NCBI GenBank assembly: GCA_964400725.1
Contig: CAYNVS010000023.1
Location: forward strand, 1-45,819
Origin: CAYNVS01 sp964400725
GTDB lineage: Bacteria; Myxococcota_A; SURF-8; CAYNVS01
Length of the DNA stretch: 45,819 nt
Direction of reading: 5' to 3'
Positions 15,644-23,556 of the stretch are shown here, in pieces. Each line of letters begins with the position of its first letter. The first letter of the stretch is position 1. Under the pieces are notes generated by a model. It was not told the origin of the DNA. It ran no database searches and was given only the letters and a program-made list of their open reading frames with translations. The translations under genes were made by a program, and so were the position numbers.

Positions 15644-17455
15644 TCACGGAACATCCCGGTCTTTGCAGCAACGGAAGCCCGCATAGAGATCATTCCAAGA
15701 AGCGTTGAAAGCGCATTGCAGCCTGACCGAAGGGCTGCCGCAATTGAACGCCCCGCCGCGCACTTCGTACCCTCTAGGTTCATTAGAAAGCGTAATTTCC
15801 CATACGTTGCCGTTAACATCAAACAGCCCGTAGGCGTTGGTGCAGTCTGGAAAAGAGCCCGTAGGCGTAATATAGAAACAATAGTATTGATAACCGCAGT
15901 TCTCATTCGTCATGCATTGGGAAATTCCGTTATCCGCGCAATAATCGTCGCAGAAGGTATCAACGCAATTACAGATTTCGGGGTTCCATACATTTCCAAA
16001 GAAATACGTCGCGTCGTCGGGACCGTTGCACGCCTCGAACCATTCGTCATTTGTGCATAAACGCTTTCCCGACGCCTCGCAGGCCGCCGCAAAAGCGTCC
16101 CGCGCCGATAAAGTCATTTGACTGACGTGCCACGGCAAAACGCCGGGGCGGCTTGTCGCGCGGGAGTCGTCTATCCCCATGGAGTTCGCCGTCGCGTCGG
16201 GCTTGGAGGCCTCCCAGATGTCCACGCATATCGAGCCTACCGGAGCCATATCGGGCGGGCAGCCGGAGTATTCCTTTTCGATTTCGCCTTCCGGCTCCAT
16301 ATCCGCGTCGGATAAATCTTTTTCGTAATCTTCCTCTTCCGAATCGAGCTCGACGTCCTCTTCGTTGACAATATCCGCATCGTCCCCGTTTTCATCAAGA
16401 GTTACTTCGTCTTCTTCGTCGTCAAGAGCTTCATCGTCCCCATCTTCGTCAAGAATTATTTCGTCTTCATAGTCCTCTAGAGCCGAATTGTCTTCGTCCC
16501 CGTCCGTCTCGAGTTCCTCCTCGGCATTCTCATCCGGCAGGCAGCCTCCCTCTTCCTCATTTTCAGAATTGTCAACGTCCGGTTCCGCAATTTCTTTATC
16601 AATCGGCTCTCCATCGCCGTCAGTTTCCGGAATGACTTCCGATAGACAGCAACGAAATCCGATAGCCGAAGGAGACCAGCTTCCCGGAATATAATCGCAG
16701 CGATGCAAAGTCGCCGAGTCTATGCAATTGTACGCCCCGCCGCGAACCGTCTGATCGTTTCCATTTGATATGCGCTCCCATAAATTGCCGTTCATGTCGA
16801 AAACGCCCCATTCATTCGCGCAACCTTGAAAAGAACCCGTCGGCATAAGGCGAAAGCGATTTGGCCCATTGGCGTCAATTCCGTTGCACGCAAGAGGGTC
16901 ATAGACATTTCCATAGGCGTACGAAGAAGCGTTCGGCCCCTTGCAGGCGAGAGTCCACTCGCTTGGCGTGCAGAGCCGTTTCCCAGAGGCGTTGCATGCC
17001 GCCTCGGCGACGGCGTTGCTTGTCGCCTGCCATGGAATTACGCCCTTAACCGATACGGCGCGGCTATTATCAGTCCCCGGACTTGATTCCGTCGCGTCTG
17101 GACGCGAGGCCTCGTAGCGGTCGATGCAGTAGGCGTCGCCTATATTTGCCATATCTTCCGGGCAGACCAAGCTTGCGGCGTTTTCCTCTCCGTCGCCGTC
17201 TGCCGACTTAAGAATGCAACGGCTGCTCTGGCAACGGAACCCTGCTCCGCAATCCGAATCCGACGCGCATTCGTAAACGCATTTTCCCGCGCTCGTGTTG
17301 CAATAGCTCGGAGCGGCGCAATCGGCGTTCTGGAAGCAGCGCTCCTTTACGCAGCCAGTCAGGGCAATCACAAATAAGAAACATCCGCCAATTAAAATTT
17401 TAGAGTAAAAGGAAACGGATATTTTGGTTGCAGGATGAAACGTTACGAACGTCAT
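15644..17455 (-). CDS. Lipoprotein with two SUMF1 domains and an acidic linker
   Basis: A 603-residue lipoprotein with lipobox LTGC (Cys35). Residues 40-80 are a Cys-rich segment with two CxxxxDC..x..C units. SUMF1 domain one spans about 98-272 (CPEDMANIGDAYCIDRYEAS ... GKRLCTPSEW ... DMNGNLWE ... GFRCC) and domain two about 399-600 (SICVDIWEAS ... GKRLCTNDEW ... DVNGNVWE ... GFRCC). Between them lies a 125-residue strongly acidic stretch with DEDGDDE and DENGDDAD motifs. Formylglycine-generating enzymes need two Cys in a C-x4-C arrangement; both domains here have C-x8-C, so they are probably structural or ligand-binding, stabilised by disulfides. The start ATG has AGGAG about eleven bases upstream. 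It is the first gene of the five-gene redox operon. Confidence 0.85.
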   Translation of the reverse strand: MTFVTFHPATKISVSFYSKILIGGCFLFVIALTGCVKERCFQNADCAAPSYCNTSAGKCVYECASDSDCGAGFRCQSSRCILKSADGDGEENAASLVCPEDMANIGDAYCIDRYEASRPDATESSPGTDNSRAVSVKGVIPWQATSNAVAEAACNASGKRLCTPSEWTLACKGPNASSYAYGNVYDPLACNGIDANGPNRFRLMPTGSFQGCANEWGVFDMNGNLWERISNGNDQTVRGGAYNCIDSATLHRCDYIPGSWSPSAIGFRCCLSEVIPETDGDGEPIDKEIAEPDVDNSENEEEGGCLPDENAEEELETDGDEDNSALEDYEDEIILDEDGDDEALDDEEDEVTLDENGDDADIVNEEDVELDSEEEDYEKDLSDADMEPEGEIEKEYSGCPPDMAPVGSICVDIWEASKPDATANSMGIDDSRATSRPGVLPWHVSQMTLSARDAFAAACEASGKRLCTNDEWFEACNGPDDATYFFGNVWNPEICNCVDTFCDDYCADNGISQCMTNENCGYQYYCFYITPTGSFPDCTNAYGLFDVNGNVWEITLSNEPRGYEVRGGAFNCGSPSVRLQCAFNASWNDLYAGFRCCKDRDVP

Positions 17456-17669
17456 GCGGCGGGCAACTCCTTTCTTTTACTTAAAGGAATATACTACATT
17501 ATATAATTTGACCGTCAAAATTATTTTGAAGACGCTCTGTTGCGGAAAAAGAAATTCGACTTCCGAAGACCGCTATGCTATTCTTTCACAAATCTTCGTC
17601 GTTTGTCGAACGCTATCTAGTTTAATTCTTAAGCGCATTCTTTGAATATACAAATATTATATCGTATTT

Positions 17670-18188
17670 TTAAAGCAGTTTTCCCGGTTCTTTGTTTTCT
17701 TCCGCGACTCCGATTTTTAAAATTGCGGCGCACGGATAAAACAAAACCGCGGCGCATACGCCTGAAATCGCCGCCGCTAAAAGACAGTCTAAAGAAACGA
17801 AAGGACGCCACCACCTTTGTCCCGCGGCGTATATCAGCGGCAGACTGCTGCGAGAGAACAGCTCGCATACGAACCCGAAAAGCATTATCACTCCCCAATG
17901 CTTTAAATTTATTTGGTTTTTCGCCTTGTACAGCGCGACGTACGCTATTGTATAACCAATGGCCGCCGCTCCCGCGGGAGAGCCGTTGAGCCTGTCCGCG
18001 GTTACGGTGAATATAAAAATGAAAAAAAGAGAGCTCGGCATAGGGGCAAACGCCGCGAGCGCCGCAATAAAAGCGTGCGTCGGGCTTGGAATGAAATCCG
18101 ACATTCCTGCGTGAAGCTTTATCGTTTTAAACAAAGCAAGCGTAAAAATCCCCAAAAGAAGCAGAAGCGTTATTTTAAGCGCGTTCAT
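17670..18188 (-). CDS. mreD: Rod shape-determining protein MreD
   Basis: A 172-residue inner-membrane protein with five or six hydrophobic helices and a basic C-terminus. It follows mreC by 16 bases, in the mreB-mreC-mreD order. Individual sequence motifs are weak, as usual for MreD. SLLFF.FIFTVTADRLNGSPAGAAAIGYTIAY matches the typical region in which an Asp/Arg pair is followed by small residues. It anchors the elongasome with MreC. No mrdA/mrdB (PBP2/RodA) follows, since the next minus-strand gene is the unrelated SUMF1 operon 214 bases on. The identification leans on context. Confidence 0.8.
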   Translation of the reverse strand: MNALKITLLLLLGIFTLALFKTIKLHAGMSDFIPSPTHAFIAALAAFAPMPSSLFFIFIFTVTADRLNGSPAGAAAIGYTIAYVALYKAKNQINLKHWGVIMLFGFVCELFSRSSLPLIYAAGQRWWRPFVSLDCLLAAAISGVCAAVLFYPCAAILKIGVAEENKEPGKLL

Positions 18189-18204
18189 TGCCGCAGCCGC
18201 CCGT

Positions 18205-19035
18205 TTACCATTTCGCGCCCGTAATTACTAGAACGGTGCGGAGCAGCTTAAAATCGACGAAAGGCGCGACGTCGTAGTTTTCTACTTCTTCGCTGAAAAA
18301 ACCGGCGAAAGTATGAACGGTTCCGATTGGAATTCCGGGGGGAAAACGCTGATCGAGACCGGAAGTTAAAAGAGTTTGACCGTCTTTTATTTCCGCGCCG
18401 TGCTCGACGAACGAAAAAAAGCACCGCAAAACCGTTTTGCTGCCCAAACCGCGGACGATTCCCCGAACCTTGGTTTCGGGTATGGCGGCGTCAACGGCGC
18501 CGGAGCGATCGACAATAAGCTGCACGAGGCTTGAGGTTGGAAAAACCTTGCTGATTACTCCGACAACGCCTTCTTGCGTGATCACTCCCATGTTCGGTTT
18601 TACGCCGTCTTTTTCCCCTTTGTTTATGGTTATAACCCAATTCGACGCAGACAAAGGAGCGGTCGTAACCATTGCGGGAATGGTTTCAAATTTCAGCTTC
18701 TCGGCGTATTCTTTAACCGGCATAAGGTCGGAAAGCCTGTTGAGCGTCTCTTTCATTCTGCCGTTTTCATGCTTCAATTCCTCGATTCGCTTTTTAAGGT
18801 AAGCGTTTTCAAGCTGAGCGTTTTTGAGAGAGGAATATTCGGCGCCGGCGTTAGTAATTTTTGACGCGACGTTTGAAACGAGGAGTTCGACTGAAAAAAA
18901 GACTCTGGCCAAGCTGCGGTCGATTAAAACAATCTGCTTGTCCGGGTTGTTCAGCGTGTAAACGTAAAGACTTATAGAGGCGGCAATAACCGCTAGAAGC
19001 CAAAAGGGAGAAATTCTGTTATTCCCTCTTTTCAT
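18205..19035 (-). CDS. mreC: Rod shape-determining protein MreC
   Basis: A 276-residue bitopic protein: one N-terminal helix (about 10-27), a coiled coil at 60-98 (NAQLENAYLKKRIEELKHENGR), then the beta-rich MreC domain with PAMVTTAPLSASNWVITINKGEKDGV, GVVGVISKV and LLTSGLDQRFPPGIPIGTV, all family hallmarks. It connects cytoplasmic MreB with periplasmic wall synthesis. The ATG overlaps the mreB stop (ATGA). Length and motif order are normal. Confidence 0.94.
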   Translation of the reverse strand: MKRGNNRISPFWLLAVIAASISLYVYTLNNPDKQIVLIDRSLARVFFSVELLVSNVASKITNAGAEYSSLKNAQLENAYLKKRIEELKHENGRMKETLNRLSDLMPVKEYAEKLKFETIPAMVTTAPLSASNWVITINKGEKDGVKPNMGVITQEGVVGVISKVFPTSSLVQLIVDRSGAVDAAIPETKVRGIVRGLGSKTVLRCFFSFVEHGAEIKDGQTLLTSGLDQRFPPGIPIGTVHTFAGFFSEEVENYDVAPFVDFKLLRTVLVITGAKW

Positions 19036-20048
19036 CCAAGAAGGAGCTCCATGTTGTCGAGGGCTTTGCCGCAGCCTAAAACTACGCAGGCAAGCGGGTC
19101 TTCCGCTCTCATTACAGGCACGCCCGTTTCGTCTCGCAGCAGAATATCGATGTTTTTCAGAAGCGCGCCTCCTCCGGCCAGCACTATTCCGCGCTCCATG
19201 ATGTCGGCGGCAAGCTCCGGCGGAGTGCGCTCAAGCGCCAAACGGACGGCGTTTACGATTTCGCGCAGAGGCCCCTGCAGAGCCTCGCACACTTCGTCGC
19301 TCGTGATTTCAATCTGCTTTGGCAGCCTCGCGACCAAATCCTGACCGCGGATTTCCATTACTTGTATTTCTTCCGTCGGGTAGGCGTTGCCTATGGTAAC
19401 CTTGACGAGCTCGGCGGTCGGTTTGCCTATCAGCAAGTTGTGCTTGCGCCGGATGTAACTTATTATCGCCTCTTCCATTTTATCTCCGGCCGTCTTGATG
19501 GACGTGCCGTAAACGATTCCCGCAAGCGATATGACCGCCACGCCGCATGTGCCGCCGCCTATATCGACGATCATGTTTCCGGTCGGCTCCGTAACGGGCA
19601 GCCCCGCGCCGATTGCAGCGGCCATCGGCTGGTCTATCAGGTAAACTTCCTTGGCTCCGGCGGCGATGCCCGACTCGCGCACGGCTTTTTTTTCGACTTC
19701 GGTAATGCCGAACGGCGTGCCGATGACTATTCGCGGACGCACAAGCGCCTTATTGTTATGCACCTTGTGTATAAGAAATTTCAGCATCGCTTCGCATGCG
19801 TCGAAGTCGGCTATGACTCCTCCGCGCAAAGGCCATATAACCCTTATGTTGGGCGGCGTCTTCTCCGTCATTTCCTTGGCTTGTCTTCCTACCGCCAGCA
19901 CTCTGCTGGAGCCGCCTTCGTCGCGCATTACGACCACGGAAGGCTCGGTCGAGACGATGCCTTTGTTGCGGATATATATAAGCGTATTCGCCGTTCCCAA
20001 GTCGATGGCTAAATCGTTTGAGAACAGGTTAAAAATTGAATCGAACAT
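19032..20048 (-). CDS. mreB: Rod shape-determining actin homologue MreB
   Basis: The cytoskeletal ATPase that guides lateral wall growth. The start chosen is the ATG at 20046-20048, giving MFDSIFNLFSNDLAIDLG and 338 residues, the usual MreB length. An extra 11 codons upstream are unlike the family, and a purine-rich AGGAGCGAGAG precedes the chosen ATG. Nucleotide-binding motifs are present: AIDLGTANTLIY (phosphate 1), NMIVDIGGGTCGVAVIS (phosphate 2) and MERGIVLAGGGALL (adenosine). It is the first gene of mreBCD. Confidence 0.96.
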   Translation of the reverse strand: MFDSIFNLFSNDLAIDLGTANTLIYIRNKGIVSTEPSVVVMRDEGGSSRVLAVGRQAKEMTEKTPPNIRVIWPLRGGVIADFDACEAMLKFLIHKVHNNKALVRPRIVIGTPFGITEVEKKAVRESGIAAGAKEVYLIDQPMAAAIGAGLPVTEPTGNMIVDIGGGTCGVAVISLAGIVYGTSIKTAGDKMEEAIISYIRRKHNLLIGKPTAELVKVTIGNAYPTEEIQVMEIRGQDLVARLPKQIEITSDEVCEALQGPLREIVNAVRLALERTPPELAADIMERGIVLAGGGALLKNIDILLRDETGVPVMRAEDPLACVVLGCGKALDNMELLLG

Positions 20049-20158
20049 AAACTCTCGCTCCTGTCGCGCAAACGCCAACACTGCGAAATAATCACAGCTA
20101 AATGCAGTCTTTTAAATAAACCTTAAAACGTAAAAAAATCAAATTAAAATTTAAATCG

Positions 20159-20179
20159 AAAAGCCCCTCGAACGCTTTT
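20159..20179 (-). terminator. Weak terminator after the toroid-protein gene
   Basis: Read on the minus strand, AAAAGC and GCTTTT pair around a nine-base loop about 33 bases after the stop at 20213, followed by CGATTT. The stem is mostly A:T, so termination efficiency is doubtful. Confidence 0.4.
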
Positions 20180-20212
20180 TAATCATTTAACGGAGCAAAC
20201 CGCGCCGATGGT

Positions 20213-21427
20213 TTAAAATAATTCCTTCAGGAAAGTATCCGCGTCGTAACCGCCGGCGTCTATATCGGCCATCCATTGCATCGCCGAAAGAGCGAATTGA
20301 GTAACCCACGCAAACAGGGCGCTTCTGACGTGCAGACCGACCGCGGTTTCGGCTTCTTGGTAATGAAACGCGCCTGCGAAACGCTTTCCCACTTCCCGCG
20401 GGATTTGTACGGAAAAAAGATACTCCTCCGCGTTAAGCGCCGCCTCGTGATATTTTAAATCTCTGGTGGCCGCGTAAAGAAGGGCGAACAGGCGTATCGC
20501 CTGCGCCGTGGCGTCGGTGGCCTTGTAGGGCAGCATTATGTTTAAAGCGCGCAGCGTAAAGTTTCTCCCCTCCTCCGGCACCGCCGGCATCGAGCCGTCC
20601 GCGAGCTGTATGTTTATCAGCGCGTCGGCGGCCTTCTGCGCCGAAACCATAAGCCTGTCGTCTTTGAGCGTCATCGCGCCGTAAAGCATTCCTTCCGCCG
20701 CGCATGCGTGCGCGTGCGTAAAAACGTATCGCATTTTGTCGTTCGCCCAAAAAAGGCCGTCTTCGCGCTGAAGAGCCAAAACCCACTCAAGAGCTTCTTT
20801 CGACGCTTTCAAATAACGGTTGTCGCCGATAAGAGCGTGCAGCCTCAAAAGACCGATTACGAGTTTGGCGTGAATGCACCCAGAATCGCCCTCGAAAGAA
20901 GCGGTATTGTAGCCGGGTTTCTTCCTTGACAAATCAACCCTGGAGTAAAAACTGCCGTCGGGGCGCTGCATGTTTTCTACGAGCCAGTTGGCGATTTCCT
21001 TTGCGGCGTCAAGCGCGTCCTCGTCTCCTGTTTGGGCGTTTAAGTCGCACAAGCCTTGCAAAATCATCGCGTTGTCGAAGGCGTAAAAATATTCGACGTC
21101 CTTGAGCTCGTCCGGTTCGTATGCCTGAGTGCAGGCTCCGTAAACTATCGAAGGCCCCTGCATCCGCCTGTGTTTTTGCAAATAGGTAAAAAGGATAAAC
21201 GCTAGGTTTAAATCGGAGGCGCGCCGCCGCCTGCGGTGCAGATTAATAAGCGCGCTTATTCCGTAACCGTTCAATAAGTGCAAGACTTTAGAATAATTGC
21301 CTCTCGGCCGGTTCACCGATTCGTAAATTCCGCCGAATGCCGGATGCTGGTCGTCCAGCTCAAGAATTCCGGACTCGGTCAGCCAATAAGCCGCAAGCTC
21401 AATCGCCTGCAAACGATCTTGATTCAT
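20213..21427 (-). CDS. Uncharacterised alpha/alpha-toroid protein
   Basis: A 404-residue soluble protein without a signal peptide. The start is the ATG at 21425-21427, with AAAGG eight bases upstream; a TTG seven codons earlier is less likely. It shows five to six repeats of about 55 residues built from paired helices, each with a Gly/aromatic turn such as NMQRPDGSFYSR, ALQREDGLFWAND and IQLADGSMPAVPEE. This pattern is typical of alpha/alpha-toroid folds in glycoside hydrolases, sugar epimerases and prenyl cyclases. HAHACAAEGMLYGAM and FEGDSGCIHAKLVIGL might line a central pocket. No catalytic signature I can name is present. It lies upstream of mreB on the same strand with 164 bases between. 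Confidence 0.65.
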   Translation of the reverse strand: MNQDRLQAIELAAYWLTESGILELDDQHPAFGGIYESVNRPRGNYSKVLHLLNGYGISALINLHRRRRRASDLNLAFILFTYLQKHRRMQGPSIVYGACTQAYEPDELKDVEYFYAFDNAMILQGLCDLNAQTGDEDALDAAKEIANWLVENMQRPDGSFYSRVDLSRKKPGYNTASFEGDSGCIHAKLVIGLLRLHALIGDNRYLKASKEALEWVLALQREDGLFWANDKMRYVFTHAHACAAEGMLYGAMTLKDDRLMVSAQKAADALINIQLADGSMPAVPEEGRNFTLRALNIMLPYKATDATAQAIRLFALLYAATRDLKYHEAALNAEEYLFSVQIPREVGKRFAGAFHYQEAETAVGLHVRSALFAWVTQFALSAMQWMADIDAGGYDADTFLKELF

Positions 21428-21563
21428 ATGTCTGCCTTTCGCCTTCAAGTTATAATTAATATATATATGCGAAGGCTTTTTTGCAAAAGTAAAATAACAA
21501 ATTTTATTATTAATAGATTAATCTGATTTATTATTTTTATGAAAACGCCGTTTACCGCGCCAA

Positions 21564-22358
21564 CTAAGGTTTGAATTTCAAGAGAAGTTTTTCCAGCTTT
21601 TCCTTTTCCCACGCCTCGGCGTCTTTTTTATGTTCGTAACGGTTCAGCAGTTCGTAAAATTCGTCGTTGTGAAACGATTTCCTTTTTCCTTTATACATAA
21701 CCTTGAGTTTAGCGTGAACCATTTCGTGATAAATCGTGTATTCTAAGACGTAAATCGGCGCTTCCCAGTCGTCCAATACCGGATGAATGCGGATAATATT
21801 TGAGAACGGGTTGTAAGAACCCATTATGACGCGCTTTTTTCCTTTGGCGAGCCGCCTTTTAGCCCAGCCTATTCTCGCGTCAACCGTTCCTCCGAAGTAC
21901 TTTTCATTAAGACCGCGCATTATCGCGTCGAGGTCGCGCCATTCCCCTTTGCTTACAAGGCGAACCTTGGCCTTATTGGCGTTCTCGGCCATGTCCGTCA
22001 TTTTCATTTCCGCAAAATCTTTAATTATTTTCTTCCGCTTTTCAGTCGTTTTGATTGCGCATCCGGCGATGGCTTTATGCACTTCGTCCGGCGCGTACAT
22101 AAACAATTCGTGCAGCCTGAAGATAAGAACGTTTTCTTCGGTGTAAATCTCCATCGCCCTGCGTATGTTTTTCGTCCATTTTATTTCAAATTCGACGTCG
22201 CCGAGCGTTTTGCGAAATTTCGCCTCCACGAAACGAGAATCCCATTCCTTATCCCTTTTTTGAACGGATTGCTTAATCGTTTCCGTTTCCCGTTCGGGCA
22301 TTTCGAGCCCCGGCATCGGAAGTTCCGCATCGTTTTCGCGCGCGCGCTTTTTCGACAT
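21564..22358 (-). CDS. SprT-like zinc metalloprotein
   Basis: A 264-residue protein. The C-terminal half has YTIYHEMVHAKL (HExxH at about residues 213-217) and a downstream SFHNDEFYELLNRY, where the His is a probable third zinc ligand. Upstream WRDLDAIMRGLNEKYFGGTVDARIGWAKRRLA is the typical SprT entry, with NIIRIHPVLDD next. Bacterial SprT-like proteins are presumed metallopeptidases of unknown substrate; eukaryotic Spartan cleaves DNA-protein crosslinks. The first 150 residues are a charged helical extension, starting with a very polar low-complexity segment. It starts 18 bases after the lepB stop, suggesting a lepB-sprT-like operon. The ribosome binding site is weak. Confidence 0.8.
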   Translation of the reverse strand: MSKKRARENDAELPMPGLEMPERETETIKQSVQKRDKEWDSRFVEAKFRKTLGDVEFEIKWTKNIRRAMEIYTEENVLIFRLHELFMYAPDEVHKAIAGCAIKTTEKRKKIIKDFAEMKMTDMAENANKAKVRLVSKGEWRDLDAIMRGLNEKYFGGTVDARIGWAKRRLAKGKKRVIMGSYNPFSNIIRIHPVLDDWEAPIYVLEYTIYHEMVHAKLKVMYKGKRKSFHNDEFYELLNRYEHKKDAEAWEKEKLEKLLLKFKP

Positions 22359-22376
22359 ATGTCAGCCGTTCGGCAG

Positions 22377-23315
22377 TTACTTCAAAATTGTTCCGATGCG
22401 CCCCGGCAAAAAGCCGTGCACCTCGCTTAGCGCAAGCCAAATTATCAACGCTTTGCCTTTTACGTTCTCGTGAGGGACGAAGCCCCAGCCTCTGCTGTCG
22501 TAACTGTGATCCCTGTTGTCGCCCATTACAAAATAGCCGTTCGGCGGCACGGTAAATTCCTGAGTCGTTCCGTAACCGTCGTCGGTGGTGTATTCGTAAA
22601 TTACGTTAAACTTCTCGTCCGAATTTTTTGCGTCTTTCCAAAATTGGCATTGAAGCATAGTGGTTTCGTGATTTGCGCCGCTGTTGTCTTGGTAGGAGTA
22701 CTCTTTTTCTCCTCCGCATTCGAGGAAGTTGTCGTTGACTTTTACCTGACGCCCTTTAATCGTAACTTTGTCTCCGGGAAGGCCGACCACGCGTTTGATG
22801 TAATCTTCCTTGGGGTTATTTGGGAAACGAAACACTATAATTTCGCCTCGTTTGGGCTCGCGCAGCTCAAATATGCGCTTATTGATGAAAGGAAGCTCCG
22901 GACCGTAAACGAACTTATTGACAAATATATGGTCGCCGACGTAAAGCGTCGGATACATCGAGCCGGTCGGAATTTTAAACGCCTCAACCGCGAAAAACCT
23001 TATGCACAAAGCTATTATAAAAGCTATGGCGAGGGATTCGGCCAAGTCGCGGACGTAGCTTTTGTAATACCGCTTCAGCTCGGTTTCTAGAACTTTTTGC
23101 AGTTCGTCCAAACGCATTCGGCCTTGCAGGGCGTTTCCGGCGTCGAGCTCGTTTGCAAGCGCGATATAAGCGTCGCTCAACAGCTTATATTCGTCCTGAG
23201 TCAGCTTTTTTCCTTTTTTATTGAGTATCCTTTTGGCTTCCGCCATCGGATATTCCGCGTCCTTTAAAAGATTTTTCAACGCCTTTTTGTCGTTAGACTG
23301 ATCAGACTGCAGCAC
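22377..23315 (-). CDS. lepB: Signal peptidase I
   Basis: Removes signal peptides from secreted proteins at the inner membrane. The start chosen is GTG at 23313-23315, with GAGGAG five bases upstream, giving 312 residues. The longer frame from a TTG would begin inside the terminator of the neighbouring gene. A cytosolic charged helical extension of about 90 residues precedes one membrane helix (AESLAIAFIIALCIRFF). Catalytic motifs are complete: PTGSMYPTL with Ser119, EDYIKRVVGLPGD with Lys174, and GYFVMGDNRDHSYDSRGWGFVP. A Cys-containing insert (FLECGG ... MLQCQFW) lies between boxes. The many exported proteins in this window are its natural clients. Confidence 0.94.
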   Translation of the reverse strand: MLQSDQSNDKKALKNLLKDAEYPMAEAKRILNKKGKKLTQDEYKLLSDAYIALANELDAGNALQGRMRLDELQKVLETELKRYYKSYVRDLAESLAIAFIIALCIRFFAVEAFKIPTGSMYPTLYVGDHIFVNKFVYGPELPFINKRIFELREPKRGEIIVFRFPNNPKEDYIKRVVGLPGDKVTIKGRQVKVNDNFLECGGEKEYSYQDNSGANHETTMLQCQFWKDAKNSDEKFNVIYEYTTDDGYGTTQEFTVPPNGYFVMGDNRDHSYDSRGWGFVPHENVKGKALIIWLALSEVHGFLPGRIGTILK

Positions 23316-23496
23316 GATAGCTCCTCGAAGGCGCGCAAGCGTCCGCGCCGACTGCCCGAAGTTGCAAATTACAACGGATGAATTTTTTTTCAATTCATGC
23401 GCCAAAAATTTTGTCGAGATATGTATTACAGCTTTTTTGGCGGTAATGTCAATATTAAATAAGCGCGCGACGGGCGGCGGATATTCCCGTTTAAGC

Positions 23497-23532
23497 AAAA
23501 AAAATCCCTCCCGGCGAAGGGAGAGATTTTTT
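23497..23532 (-). terminator. Intrinsic terminator of the Fe-S oxidoreductase gene
   Basis: On the minus strand, AAAAAATCTCTCCC pairs with GGGAGGGATTTTTT around a six-base loop, with one mismatch, and is followed by a run of T (eight A on the plus strand, 23497-23504). It lies 25 bases after the stop at 23557 and before lepB, supporting separate transcription of the two. Confidence 0.8.
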
Positions 23533-23556
23533 ATAAATTTTAATCGACGTTAAATT

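Noticed and set aside
15644..17455. Formylglycine-generating enzyme assignment
   Set aside because: The Cys spacing differs from active FGE in both domains, and no sulfatase is encoded nearby.
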